From assembly GCF_965249985.1 (NCBI RefSeq), contig NZ_OZ252280.1: DNA of 64,000 nt. One strand, written 5' to 3'. Below are positions 42,938-51,702 of this stretch, piece after piece (within the stretch, counting starts at the first letter, position 1; each line of letters starts with the position of its first letter). This DNA comes from Algiphilus sp022763315 (lineage in GTDB: Bacteria > Pseudomonadota > Gammaproteobacteria > Nevskiales > Nevskiaceae). The position numbers and the translations under genes were made by a program. The notes beneath the pieces are model-generated. The model did not search any database. It saw nothing but the letters and a program-made list of their open reading frames with translations, and was not told the origin of the DNA.

Positions 42938-44233
42938 CTACCGCGTGGCGTTGAAGGGTCCACGTACCTCATAGGTGATACCGCCCCTGCCGCGCCCCCC
43001 GCGTTGGGAGCTGAAATACAGACGCGTGCCATCGGGGCTGAAGGCGGGGCCGGTGATCTCGGAGTTGTCCTGACCAACGATCTGCAGGATAGGCGCGACC
43101 ACGCCGTCCGGGCCGATGGCGCTGATGCGCATATCGCCGCCGTCTTCCGCCACCAGCAGGTCGCGCGAGGCGTTGTAGACGACGCAGTTGTCGACGCCGC
43201 GCAGCGGCGCGTCGGCGCCGCCGAAGGCGTCGTCGTCGTAGATCAATTCGATGGTGTTCTCGGCCGTGTTCAGCGCCCACACCCGGTTGCCGGATTTGCA
43301 GGTGAAGTAGACGATGTCGTCGAAGTACCAGATGCCTTCCGATCCAGCGAAGACCGTGGTGCCTTCAATGCGGTTCTCGCTCTGTGGCGCCTCCGGCGCC
43401 AACGCGTCCACCCATTCGATGGGCATAGGCGCGGTGCCGAAGGCGATGTCGCGCGAATCCAGCACATTCGGGATCACCGCTACCTGCAACAGGCCGTCTT
43501 CGAGCGCCGGACGCTCGGCGCCCATCGGCCAGTCCGCCGCACTCGGGATGAAGCGATAGAAGCGCGCGTCGCCGGTGTCCTCGGTCAGGAACAGATGCCG
43601 GCGCACCGGATCAACCGCGACCGCTTCGTGATCGAACATGCCCAGGGCGGGCAGCGTCTTGGCGTCGTTGACCGAACCGAAGGGAAAACACTCATGGACC
43701 AGGCCGCGGGTACGCTCCTCGCAGGAAAGCCAGGTGCCCCAGGGCGTTGGGCCACCCGCGCAGTTGATGGTGGTGCCGCGCAGCAGGCGATAGGCATCGA
43801 CGCGATTGCCTTCGGCATCGAAGCGCAGCGCACCCACGCCACCCGGCACGGATTCGCTGTTCGAGACATAGACCCAGCCCCCATCCTCGGCGGGGAAGGT
43901 GGCGCCGCCATCGGGGAAGGTGTGCCATTCATAGCCCAGCAGCGGACCCAGCAGGCCGCCAATGAGGTCTGAGACGACGGGCACACCGCTCTCGGCAATC
44001 ACCCGAGAGCTGAAGCCGGCGGGCAGTCGGATGCCGTTGGCGTCCGGCTCCATCAGCGGGCCGAGCCGGGTCAGCGCCGGCGCGGCCACGGCACTGCCCT
44101 GACCGCCGCCCCCTGAGCAGCTCCAGAGCAGTGGACCGGTGGCGGCCACACCGGACATCATCAAAGAACGACGAAGAAAATCGCGACGACCAACGCGCCG
44201 CGGGGCGGACTGATGAGGAAGAGGGCGAAGCAT
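42938..44233 (-). CDS. Tat-exported PhoX-like phosphatase (first gene of operon)
   Basis: A 431-residue DUF839/PhoX-like protein. Twin-arginine signal GRRDFLRRSLMMSGVAATG followed by a Ser/Gly-rich WSCSGGGG segment (possible lipobox). Blocks GIRLPAGFSSRVIAESG, GGPTPWGTWLSCEERTRGLV, FDHEAVAVDPVRRHLFLTED and AFSPDGTRLYFSSQR match the operon's second PhoX-like protein, so they are paralogues. The ATG at 44233 follows TGGAGTG. The operon's PHO box lies about 120 bases upstream. Confidence 0.88.
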   Translation of the reverse strand: MLRPLPHQSAPRRVGRRDFLRRSLMMSGVAATGPLLWSCSGGGGQGSAVAAPALTRLGPLMEPDANGIRLPAGFSSRVIAESGVPVVSDLIGGLLGPLLGYEWHTFPDGGATFPAEDGGWVYVSNSESVPGGVGALRFDAEGNRVDAYRLLRGTTINCAGGPTPWGTWLSCEERTRGLVHECFPFGSVNDAKTLPALGMFDHEAVAVDPVRRHLFLTEDTGDARFYRFIPSAADWPMGAERPALEDGLLQVAVIPNVLDSRDIAFGTAPMPIEWVDALAPEAPQSENRIEGTTVFAGSEGIWYFDDIVYFTCKSGNRVWALNTAENTIELIYDDDAFGGADAPLRGVDNCVVYNASRDLLVAEDGGDMRISAIGPDGVVAPILQIVGQDNSEITGPAFSPDGTRLYFSSQRGGRGRGGITYEVRGPFNATR

Positions 44234-44353
44234 GATCACTCCAACGCGACAAAGGCGCGCTGACTGACCAACGCAGCGGCGCGCAGAACGGACATTCGAG
44301 ATTACCGGGTCTATAAAACCCGCGCAAATTCCAATGCTTAAAGGATAACCACG

Positions 44354-44386
44354 CGCTGTGACGCTTCCATGACGGATTCATGAAAC
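44354..44386 (-). promoter_or_regulatory. Triple PHO-box repeat before the hydrolase operon
   Basis: On the minus strand GTTTCAT, CCGTCAT and GCGTCAC begin exactly 11 bases apart. Compared with the PhoB half-site CTGTCAT/C they match 5, 6 and 5 of 7 positions. Three phased half-sites give a convincing PhoB operator. It is 120 bases upstream of the first PhoX-like gene. Confidence 0.68.
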
Positions 44387-44464
44387 GCGCCAGGCAGCGG
44401 ACAACGGTTGCCGCTGCCCCCCCTGATCGATCGTTGACCCGCTCCGCGGCGCCTAGCCGCCTGC

Positions 44465-45739
44465 CTACCCCGATGCGCGGGCCGCCTTGAGCAGGGCTGC
44501 GACCTCCGCGTTGTGTTCGCCGAGGGCGGGCGCGCGACCGCTGCGCGTCGTGGCCCCGATGAACTGGATCGGATTGCGGAACGCCGGCTTGCCGCCGTCA
44601 TCCTCCACCATGCCGCGGGCACGGGTCTGCTCGTTCTGCAGCGCTTCCTCCAACGTCAGCACGGGGCTGATGCAGGCGTCCTTGTCAGCGAGGATGCGAT
44701 CCCATTCATCGCGGGTCTTGAGCAGGAAAGCCGCGCGCAGGGCCCAGCGCATGGGCGCCAGCATGCGCTGGGCCTTCTTCGGGTTTTCAAGCAGGGTCGC
44801 AAGCTTGCCGACGCCACCCTTGTCCGCCTTGTTCGCTGCGTCGACGCCCGCACCTGCCTTGCGCTTGCGCTTGGCCATGCCGAGGGCGCGCTTGGTGGCT
44901 GTCTCCAACGCACTGCGCACGCCGGCCGGAAGCAGCTCTTCCTGCAGGGCCGCGAGCAGGCGCTGAAAAAACTTCGGTTCCAGTGCGCCCACCGCGAGAT
45001 AGCGACCGTCGCGGCAGCGATAGATGGCGTAGTTCGGCAGCGCGCCGGAGAGCATGTCCTCACCGCGCGGCTGGGTCTGGCCCAGGCTGCGCAAGGTCGA
45101 CATGGCCACCGCTTGCAGCGCCAGCGAGCCATCCTGCATGCCAACATCGACGAAGGCCCCCTGCCCCGAGGCACGCGCGCCGATCACCGCCGACAGGATG
45201 CCGATGGCGCAGGTCAGCGCGCCGCCGGCAAGATCCGCGATCTGGACATTGGACTGCGCGGGCGCGCCCCCCGCCGGCCCCATTTGATCGAGCACGCCGG
45301 CATAACTGAGGTAGTTCATGTCATGACCGGCGCGATCGCGGTACGGGCCGCTGTTGCCATAGCCGGTGAGGGCGGCGTAGACGATCTTCGGGTTGACCGC
45401 GCGCAGCGCCTCGTAGCCACAGCCGAGGCGGTCCATGACGCCGGGACGGAAGGAATCGACCACCACATCGGCCTCGGCCACCATACGCTTGAAGGTCTCA
45501 ACATCCTCCGCCAGGCGCAGGTCAAGGGTGACCGACTCCTTGCCGCGATTGACCAGGCTGAACAGCTCCGGGCTCATGGCACGGGCATAGTCCCCGCCCT
45601 CGGGCTCCTCGATCTTGATGACCTCGGCGCCGAGCTGCGCCAGGTAGAGCGTGCAGAAGGGGCCAGGCAACAGCCGGGACAGATCGAGCACGCGCAGCCC
45701 GTCGAGCAGCGGATTCTCGGTCGTGGATTGATTGGCCAT
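44465..45739 (-). CDS. CaiB/BaiF-type class III CoA-transferase
   Basis: A 424-residue cytoplasmic enzyme that moves CoA between carboxylic acids. N-terminal LDGLRVLDLSRLLPGPFCTLYLAQLGAEVIKIEEPEGGD carries the catalytic-type region, followed by DVVVDSFRPGVMDRLG and YAALTGYGNSGPYRDRAGHDMNYLSYAG, where D of GHD corresponds to the active Asp of the family. The C-terminal LGEHNAEV fits. It lies six bases past fadJ, so may activate a fatty or bile-type acid in the same pathway. Confidence 0.92.
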   Translation of the reverse strand: MANQSTTENPLLDGLRVLDLSRLLPGPFCTLYLAQLGAEVIKIEEPEGGDYARAMSPELFSLVNRGKESVTLDLRLAEDVETFKRMVAEADVVVDSFRPGVMDRLGCGYEALRAVNPKIVYAALTGYGNSGPYRDRAGHDMNYLSYAGVLDQMGPAGGAPAQSNVQIADLAGGALTCAIGILSAVIGARASGQGAFVDVGMQDGSLALQAVAMSTLRSLGQTQPRGEDMLSGALPNYAIYRCRDGRYLAVGALEPKFFQRLLAALQEELLPAGVRSALETATKRALGMAKRKRKAGAGVDAANKADKGGVGKLATLLENPKKAQRMLAPMRWALRAAFLLKTRDEWDRILADKDACISPVLTLEEALQNEQTRARGMVEDDGGKPAFRNPIQFIGATTRSGRAPALGEHNAEVAALLKAARASG

Positions 45740-45744
45740 TCCCG

Positions 45745-48099
45745 TTATCCGTGAAAGCGCTTGCCGGCCTTGGCGTAGTCGCGCAGCAGCGGCGCTGGCT
45801 CGAAGCGCGCACCATGCCGCTCAGCCAGGCGTTCCAGGCTGCGGACGGCGGCCACCGCGCCCACTTCGTCGATGAAGCGGAAGGGCCCGCCCCGGAACGG
45901 CGGGAAGCCGAGGCCAAAAATGGCGCCGATGTCACCGTGCATGGGCTCGGCAATGATGCCCTCCTGCAGGCAGTACACCGCCTCGTTGACCAGCATCCAG
46001 TTGCAGCGATCGACGATGTCGCCCGCCGCCATACTGGTGCCTTTGGGCGCATTCAGCAGTTCGTACAGTGCATCGTTGACCGGCTTGCTGCCCTTCTTGC
46101 CCGCATCGTAGACATAGAATCCACGGCCGGTCTTGCGGCCCAGATAACCGGCCTCGATCATCGCGCTGGCCGCCTTGGGCGACTGCATGCGCTCACCGAA
46201 GGCCTTTTCCAGCACCGGCGCGACTTTGGTCCCGACGTCGATGCCGACTTCGTCCATCAAAGCGATGGGGCCGACCGGATAGCCGAAAGCGGTCAGCGCC
46301 TTGTCGATGGCGTGCGGGTCCACGCCCTCTCCGAGAATGCGCGCAGCTTCATTGAGATAGGGCGCGAGTACGCGCGTGGTGTAGAAGCCAGGGCCGTCCT
46401 TGACCACGATCACGGTCTTGCCCTGTGCCTTGCCAAGTGCGACCGCGGTGGCGGTCACGGCGTCGGCCGTCTTGGCGTGGGTGATGATTTCGAGCAAGGG
46501 CATCTTCTCGACCGGCGAGAAGTAATGCATGCCGATGACATTCTCCGGCCGCTTGGCGCCCTTGGCCAGATCCGTGATCGGGATCGAGGAGGTATTGGAG
46601 GCGAAGATCGTCTCCGGCCCGCAATGGGCTTCGACGTCGGCAATCATCCGATGCTTGAGGTCGAGATCCTCAAACACCGCCTCCACCACCACGTCGCACC
46701 CGCGCATACCCTGATAGCCGGTCCCGCCGGTTACTAAACGCAGTTCCGCATCGGCGTCGAAGCGACGCATGGCGCCGCGCTTGACGCGCTTGCCGTAGAA
46801 CTTGTTCAGATAGTCGAAGCCGTGCCCAAGACCCTTGTCATCGCGGTCCTTGAGGCGCACGTTGAGTCCGGCCTTGTTGGCGCTGACCAGCGCAATGCCC
46901 GCACCCATCAGACCGGCGCCGAGCACGCCGACCTTCTCCAGCTTGCGCGGCGTCACGCCGGTCGGCACGAAGGTCTCTTTCTTCAGTGCGTTCTGCGCGA
47001 AGAAGATGCCGCGCAGCTGGCGCGAGACATCGGTCATCGCCAGTTCGCCGAAGGTCTTGGCTTCGGCCGCATAGCCCGCGTCCAACCCTTTGGAGAAGCC
47101 CAGTGCGACCACATCGAGAATGCGCTCCTGCGCCGGGTAGTTGCCGCCGGTCTTGGCCAGCAGCTGCTTGCGCGCCTGGCGGAAGAGCACCAGGCGACCG
47201 CCCGGCGTGTCTTCCAGCGCCAAGCCGGTCACCGCACCGCTCAGATCCTTCTTGGCCTGCTGCAGACGGCTGGCCTTGGCCTTGCCCTTGCCGGAAGCCA
47301 GTGCATGGACCTTGCGGATGGCGGCTTCCTTCAGCACGCCCGGATGCACGACTTCGTCGACGATGCCGAGCTTGCGTGCCTTGGCAGGCCGCACTTCCTT
47401 ACCCGTCAGCAGCAGATCGAGGCTGTTGGCGATACCGATCAGCCGCGGTAGACGCTGCGTGCCGCCGCCGGCGGGTAGCAGCCCAAGCATGCACTCGGGC
47501 AGACCCAGCTTGGTCTGCGCCGCGTCGGTGGCGATGCGGGCGTGGCAGGCCAGGGCCAGTTCCAGGCCGCCGCCGAGGCAGGCGCCATCAATGGCCGCCA
47601 CCACCGGAATGCGCAACGACTCGAATTGCTGGAAGGCGGCCTGACACTGAATCGACAACTGCTCGACTTCTTCGGCGGTCTTCGCCCGGTCGAACATCGT
47701 GATGTCGGCGCCCGCCACAAAGGACCCCGGCTTGGTGGAGATCACCACCACGCCCTTGAGATCGCCGTTGCGTTCGATCTGGCGCATGACCTCTTCGAAC
47801 TGTCCGGCGAACTCGGCCTTCAAGGTGTTCTGGGCGTCGCCCGGGACATTGATCTCGACCAGACCGATATCCCCTTCGCGCCGGAAGGTGAAGCCGGCAC
47901 CGCTGGCCGCGCTGCCGGTGCCGGCTGCGGCCTTGGTCGCAGCCTTCTTCGCTGGTACCGCCTTCTTGGCCGTGACCTTCTTAACGGCTGCCTTCTTCAC
48001 CGTAGCCTTCTTGGCCGTTGATTTCTTGGCGGCCGTTTTCTTCGTTGCGGTCTTCTTGGATGCGCCCTTGGCGGTCGCGGGATTCTGTTCGTCGCTCAT
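45745..48099 (-). CDS. fadJ: FadJ-type enoyl-CoA hydratase/3-hydroxyacyl-CoA dehydrogenase with Lys/Ala-rich tail
   Basis: A 784-residue multifunctional alpha subunit. After an unusual N-terminal tail (residues about 10-60), built of AKK/TAKK/VKK repeats like histone H1, comes a crotonase domain (about 75-270; AAIDGACLGGGLELALACHA, GLPECMLGLLPAGGGTQRLPRL). A dehydrogenase follows: KVGVLGAGLMGAGIALVSANKAG (NAD-binding), ASNTSSIPITDLA and GMHYFSPVEKMPLLEII. The C-terminal helical part is intact. E. coli FadJ is 714 residues, so the extra length is the tail. It follows fadI in the same direction. Confidence 0.92.
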   Translation of the reverse strand: MSDEQNPATAKGASKKTATKKTAAKKSTAKKATVKKAAVKKVTAKKAVPAKKAATKAAAGTGSAASGAGFTFRREGDIGLVEINVPGDAQNTLKAEFAGQFEEVMRQIERNGDLKGVVVISTKPGSFVAGADITMFDRAKTAEEVEQLSIQCQAAFQQFESLRIPVVAAIDGACLGGGLELALACHARIATDAAQTKLGLPECMLGLLPAGGGTQRLPRLIGIANSLDLLLTGKEVRPAKARKLGIVDEVVHPGVLKEAAIRKVHALASGKGKAKASRLQQAKKDLSGAVTGLALEDTPGGRLVLFRQARKQLLAKTGGNYPAQERILDVVALGFSKGLDAGYAAEAKTFGELAMTDVSRQLRGIFFAQNALKKETFVPTGVTPRKLEKVGVLGAGLMGAGIALVSANKAGLNVRLKDRDDKGLGHGFDYLNKFYGKRVKRGAMRRFDADAELRLVTGGTGYQGMRGCDVVVEAVFEDLDLKHRMIADVEAHCGPETIFASNTSSIPITDLAKGAKRPENVIGMHYFSPVEKMPLLEIITHAKTADAVTATAVALGKAQGKTVIVVKDGPGFYTTRVLAPYLNEAARILGEGVDPHAIDKALTAFGYPVGPIALMDEVGIDVGTKVAPVLEKAFGERMQSPKAASAMIEAGYLGRKTGRGFYVYDAGKKGSKPVNDALYELLNAPKGTSMAAGDIVDRCNWMLVNEAVYCLQEGIIAEPMHGDIGAIFGLGFPPFRGGPFRFIDEVGAVAAVRSLERLAERHGARFEPAPLLRDYAKAGKRFHG

Positions 48100-48113
48100 G
48101 TCTGGGCTCCTGC

Positions 48114-49418
48114 TTATTCGGTTTCGAGGACCATGGCCGCGCCGATTCCGCCGGCGGCGCAGGCCGTGGTCAGAGCGAGGCCGCCACCACGGCGCTGCAG
48201 TTCATTCAGCGTTTGCACGATGACACGCGCACCGGTCGCACCGAAGGGATGACCGTAGGCGATGGACCCACCCACCACATTGAGCTTGCTGCGATCCACT
48301 TCACCCACCGGCTGGCTACGGCCCATCATTTCCTCGAAATACTTTTTGGACGCCAGCCCTTTGAGATTGCAGGCGATCTGTGCGGCAAAGGCTTCGTGCA
48401 TGTCAACCAGATCCATGTCCTTGAGCGTGACGCCGGCGCGGTCCAGCGCGACCGGCGCCGCCAGAACCGGCCCCATGAGCAGATCGTCCTTGGGCGTCTT
48501 GGCGGCGAAGTGGTAGCCGCGGATGTAGCCCAGCGGCTTGTAGCCCAGCGCCTTGGCCTTCTCCTCGCTCATCAGGATCATGCCGGCAGCACCATCCGTG
48601 AGCGGGCTGGCGTTGCCCGCGGTCACCGTGCCGTACTGCTTGTCGAAGACCGGCTTGAGCTTGCCGTAGCCTTCGCGATTGGAGTCCTTGCGCACCAGGT
48701 TGTCCTCGTGCACCGGGGTGGACTTGGGCGGAATGAAGGCGGTCATCACCTGATCGTCCATCCAGCCCTGCGCCCAGGCATTGGCCGCGTTGCTGTGCGA
48801 GGCGTGCGCGATGTCATCCTGCTCCTCGCGGGTCACGCCCCACTTCTTGGCCATCTTCTCGGCGCTCTGCCCCATGGTCTCGCCCACCGAATACTCGGTG
48901 ATCGACGGCGGCACCGGCAGCAGATCCTTCGGCCGCAGCGAGGAGAACAGCTTCAGCCGCTGCTGCAGGGTCTTGGCCGACTGGGCGTCGCGCAGCACCT
49001 GGGTGAGCTTCTTGGAAATGGTAATGGGCGGATGCGAGGTGGAATCCACACCACCGGCGATGACGACATCGGCCGTACCCGCGAGGATGCTTTCCGCCGC
49101 GTTCGCGGCCGTCTGGAAGCTCGTCGCGCAGGCGCGCGTCACGCTGTAGGCATCCACATCCGGCATGCCGCAGGCCAGGGCGATCTCGCGGCCGATGAAG
49201 GGGGCCGACGGCATCATCACCGTCATGCCAAAGACCACTTGATCGATCTCCGACTTGGACAGCTCGCTGCGTGCCACCATCTCGGAGACCAGCATTGCGC
49301 CCAGATCCACCGCGTTGATGTCGCGGAAATGGGTGCCCATGCGTGCGAAGGGGGTGCGCAAACCGGCAACAATGGCAACCCGGCCGCGCGGGCCGGAAAG
49401 CGTCAGGCGTTTACTCAT
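48114..49418 (-). CDS. fadI: Acetyl-CoA C-acyltransferase (3-ketoacyl-CoA thiolase) FadI
   Basis: A 434-residue thiolase, catalysing the last step of beta-oxidation. Acylated Cys lies in YSVTRACATSFQTAAN, and the C-terminal catalytic motifs GGSIAYGHPFGATGARVI and TTACAAGGIGAAMVLE supply the His and second Cys. Length matches FadI (436) rather than FadA (387), consistent with the neighbouring FadJ. It is divergent from a TetR regulator with two candidate operators between them. Confidence 0.93.
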   Translation of the reverse strand: MSKRLTLSGPRGRVAIVAGLRTPFARMGTHFRDINAVDLGAMLVSEMVARSELSKSEIDQVVFGMTVMMPSAPFIGREIALACGMPDVDAYSVTRACATSFQTAANAAESILAGTADVVIAGGVDSTSHPPITISKKLTQVLRDAQSAKTLQQRLKLFSSLRPKDLLPVPPSITEYSVGETMGQSAEKMAKKWGVTREEQDDIAHASHSNAANAWAQGWMDDQVMTAFIPPKSTPVHEDNLVRKDSNREGYGKLKPVFDKQYGTVTAGNASPLTDGAAGMILMSEEKAKALGYKPLGYIRGYHFAAKTPKDDLLMGPVLAAPVALDRAGVTLKDMDLVDMHEAFAAQIACNLKGLASKKYFEEMMGRSQPVGEVDRSKLNVVGGSIAYGHPFGATGARVIVQTLNELQRRGGGLALTTACAAGGIGAAMVLETE

Positions 49419-49507
49419 AGAGAAGCTCCAGATGGGGTTCCGGCGCCAGCCGGCTTCATGCCCGCGATGGGTCTCGGCGATGCAGACACACGCGCCGGAA
49501 AAGGGCC

Positions 49508-49521
49508 GTAATAATCGTTAC
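49508..49521. promoter_or_regulatory. TetR-type operator, copy 1 (GTAA-N6-TTAC)
   Basis: GTAATAATCGTTAC, an inverted repeat 90 bases upstream of fadI. The half-sites and spacing equal those of the second copy at 49607. Probably bound by the divergent TetR protein. Confidence 0.5.
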
Positions 49522-49604
49522 TTTCGGAAAACGGCGCTTACGCTATGCCTTCGCCCATGACCTTGTCAATCCGTCATAAGGGGACTTGACCTCTTCCTTC
49601 GAGC

Positions 49605-49622
49605 ATGTAACGTTTCTTACAT
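49605..49622. promoter_or_regulatory. TetR-type operator, copy 2 (ATGTAA-N6-TTACAT)
   Basis: ATGTAACGTTTCTTACAT, a perfect 6+6+6 inverted repeat, ends 22 bases before the tetR ATG. Such a position suits autorepression. Shared core with copy 1: GTAA-N6-TTAC. Confidence 0.6.
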
Positions 49623-49644
49623 ATTCGCCTTACTGGAAGACCAG

Positions 49645-50244
49645 ATGCCGCGCGATACACCGATGCGGGGGGACGCCCGTCAGCGCATCGAAGATGCCGC
49701 TGTCTCGTTGTTTGCCGAACGCCCCTTCCATCAGGTGGGCCTCGATGCCATCGCCAGCCGCGCGCGCGCCTCGCTGCAGACGGTCTACCGCTACTACGGC
49801 GGCAAGGAGGCCATCCTCAACGCCTGCCTGCACCGCTGGGCTCGGGAGCTGTCGGTGCGCATGGCTGATCACCTCCAGGGCATAGAAAATTACAAGGACC
49901 GCTTGCGGAAGGTCTTCTGGGTGGTGCTGGACTACTTCGATCGCAACCCGGACGTAGCACGCATGATCCAGCACACCATCAGTGCCGAGCCGGTGCAGCG
50001 CGACGTCACCGATGAACAGCGCATGCTCACCGAAGTCTTTCTCCGCGTCCTGCGCGAAGGCCGCGAGCAGGGCGTGCTCACCAGCGAAATCAGCGAGAAG
50101 CACCTGCTCGATTATTTCTATGGCGTGCTGATGCGCCTGGTGCAAATGCACATCGCGCGCGGAGAAACCGAGCCGCTCGCGGCGCAAACCCCGGAGCTGT
50201 TCGCCGTGCTCTGGCGCGCGCTGGCAGCACCTGGCAGCGCGTAA
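49645..50244 (+). CDS. TetR-family regulator of the fad genes
   Basis: A 199-residue one-component regulator. The N-terminal HTH (about 10-58) reads ARQRIEDAAVSLFAERPFHQ, then LDAIASRARASLQTVYRYYGGKEAIL, a classical TetR domain. The C-terminal ligand domain is helical and variable. Divergent from fadIJ with paired GTAA-N6-TTAC inverted repeats, it is likely a repressor relieved by a fatty acyl-CoA, as PsrA/FadR-type TetR proteins are. The ligand is inference. A shorter start (MRGDARQ) is possible. Confidence 0.88.
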   Translation: MPRDTPMRGDARQRIEDAAVSLFAERPFHQVGLDAIASRARASLQTVYRYYGGKEAILNACLHRWARELSVRMADHLQGIENYKDRLRKVFWVVLDYFDRNPDVARMIQHTISAEPVQRDVTDEQRMLTEVFLRVLREGREQGVLTSEISEKHLLDYFYGVLMRLVQMHIARGETEPLAAQTPELFAVLWRALAAPGSA

Positions 50245-50271
50245 GCAAGACAGGCGTGTTGCGGCTCCGGC

Positions 50272-50772
50272 TTAGAGCAGATCCTCAAGGAACCAAGCGG
50301 CGAAAGCGTGCCGTCCGGGCAGATTCGCCTTGCGGTAGATGGCGCTTGCCTGCTGCCGCACCGTCTTTTCCTGTGTCTCCCGCAATGCCGCAATTTCGCG
50401 AATGCTCAAACCCTTGAGCAACAAGCGTCCTACTGCTCTTTCGCTCTGACTCAGCCCCCAGTCGTCAAACTGCGAGTCAATGGCATGGCCCAGTGATACG
50501 CGCGCTGCTTTTACGTCGGCATTACGAGGCACTCCGGACTGCTGCACCACCTCCAACTCATGCCGAAGCTGAACCACTTCTCGATTGCGTTGGCGCAGAT
50601 CGCTGGTCACCCAGGCCGCCAGCCCCAGTGCAGCCGCCATCAACAGAATCTCATGCAGGATGTGCTCGACCGGCGTCCCAGCCGCCGAATCCAGCACGAT
50701 GTCCACTGAGGTTGCCAGCACGATGAGAAGGCTGAGCGCCAGGATCAAGTAATCACGCTGTCTTTCGGACAT
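50272..50772 (-). CDS. Membrane-tethered LuxR-type HTH regulator
   Basis: A 166-residue protein with two N-terminal membrane helices (YLILALSLLIVLATSVDIVL and HEILLMAAALGLAAWVTS), a coiled-coil-like linker (RQRNREVVQLRHELEVVQQ) and a C-terminal LuxR/NarL-type HTH (about 105-166): LSQSERAVGRLLLKGLSIRE, then RETQEKTVRQQASAIYRKAN. Such membrane-bound regulators sense an envelope or membrane state directly. It is divergent from the TlpA-DUF4266-DUF3570-ApbE operon and is the likely regulator of it. Confidence 0.82.
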   Translation of the reverse strand: MSERQRDYLILALSLLIVLATSVDIVLDSAAGTPVEHILHEILLMAAALGLAAWVTSDLRQRNREVVQLRHELEVVQQSGVPRNADVKAARVSLGHAIDSQFDDWGLSQSERAVGRLLLKGLSIREIAALRETQEKTVRQQASAIYRKANLPGRHAFAAWFLEDLL

Positions 50773-50953
50773 ACCGCTCCATCGGGTCGTTTCGGGGCTT
50801 CAAGAGGCGTCCGGCAAATGTCCTATATCTGGTATCCGCCCGATGCCCCACAGATCATGGATCTCAAGAATAGCTTTCTACTGATACCCGTAGCTGCGGC
50901 CCCTCTGAGAAAGCGTTGCCGCTCCGCTGGATTGAACAAGGATAGGCCCAGAT

Positions 50954-51469
50954 TTGAGTACATTGCGAAGCACAAACCTTTTTCGTGTGGGTCGGTGGCT
51001 GATCGCAGCATGGCTGATCACTGCTGGTCCCGCACGCGCGGAAACCATCGCAGTCGAGGACTTCGAACTCCACTCGGTCGATGCCCGCCTCGTCTACCTC
51101 GACTTCTGGGCGTCGTGGTGTGCCCCCTGCAAGGCGAGCTTTCCCTGGATGCAGCAAATCAACGATACCTTCGCCAGTCAGGGGCTCAAGGTCATCGCGG
51201 TGAATGTCGACCGGGACCAGCTCGCGGCAGAACGCTTCATCGAGGAGCAACAGCCCACTTTTGACATTGTCTTGGATCCGAGTGGCCGCCTTGCAAGCGA
51301 TTACGGCATTCGCACCATGCCGACCAGCTTCCTGCTCCGACCGGATGGCTCGCGCCTATCCATGCATAGCGGTTTTCGATTGCACGACCGAGCGGAGCTT
51401 GAAGCGCATATCCGCCGCGCTTTGGATGGCCCGTTGGTGACGCCCCACGCCTCCGAGGGCGGCTCATGA
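50954..51469 (+). CDS. TlpA-like thioredoxin-fold protein
   Basis: A 171-residue exported thioredoxin-fold protein. Signal region RWLIAAWLITAGPARAE, then LVYLDFWASWCAPCKASFPW with redox Cys56 and Cys59, and the cis-Pro loop IRTMPTSFLLRPDG. It would act on disulfides in periplasmic partners. The TTG start at 50954 follows AAGGATAG. The C-terminus overlaps the DUF4266 start (ATGA). It is first of four overlapping genes. Confidence 0.88.
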   Translation: MSTLRSTNLFRVGRWLIAAWLITAGPARAETIAVEDFELHSVDARLVYLDFWASWCAPCKASFPWMQQINDTFASQGLKVIAVNVDRDQLAAERFIEEQQPTFDIVLDPSGRLASDYGIRTMPTSFLLRPDGSRLSMHSGFRLHDRAELEAHIRRALDGPLVTPHASEGGS

Positions 51470-51702
51470 CGACCGCATCCCCCATGCCACGCAGCCTGGT
51501 GACACTGGCCGCGCTGCTGGCAGCGCTGGCTCTACCGAGTTGCGTCAATGTCCAGCCTTGGGAACGCGACCGCCTCGCCAGCCCGTCGATGGCACTGGAT
51601 GCAGAGGCCGTTACCGCTGGGCTGGATGCGCATATCTACTTCTCGAAGGAATCGGCGAGTGGTGGGCAGGGTTTCGGTGGAGGTGGCTGTGGCTGCAACT
51701 GA
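51466..51702 (+). CDS. DUF4266 small lipoprotein with GGGGCGCN tail
   Basis: A 78-residue lipoprotein. Signal with lipobox ALPSC (Cys26), the family segment VNVQPWERDRLASPSMALDA, AHIYFSKESASGG and a glycine-rich end, GFGGGGCGCN, containing Cys75 and Cys77. The extreme C-terminal C-G-C is a feature of this family. It may be oxidised, metallated or otherwise modified, possibly with help from the neighbouring TlpA-like protein. Function is not known. It overlaps tlpA at its 5' end and the DUF3570 gene at its 3' end. Confidence 0.85.
   Translation: MTTASPMPRSLVTLAALLAALALPSCVNVQPWERDRLASPSMALDAEAVTAGLDAHIYFSKESASGGQGFGGGGCGCN

Noticed and set aside
48018..49511. 497-residue frame antisense to fadI
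   Set aside because: Opposite a clear thiolase; no ribosome site or family signature.
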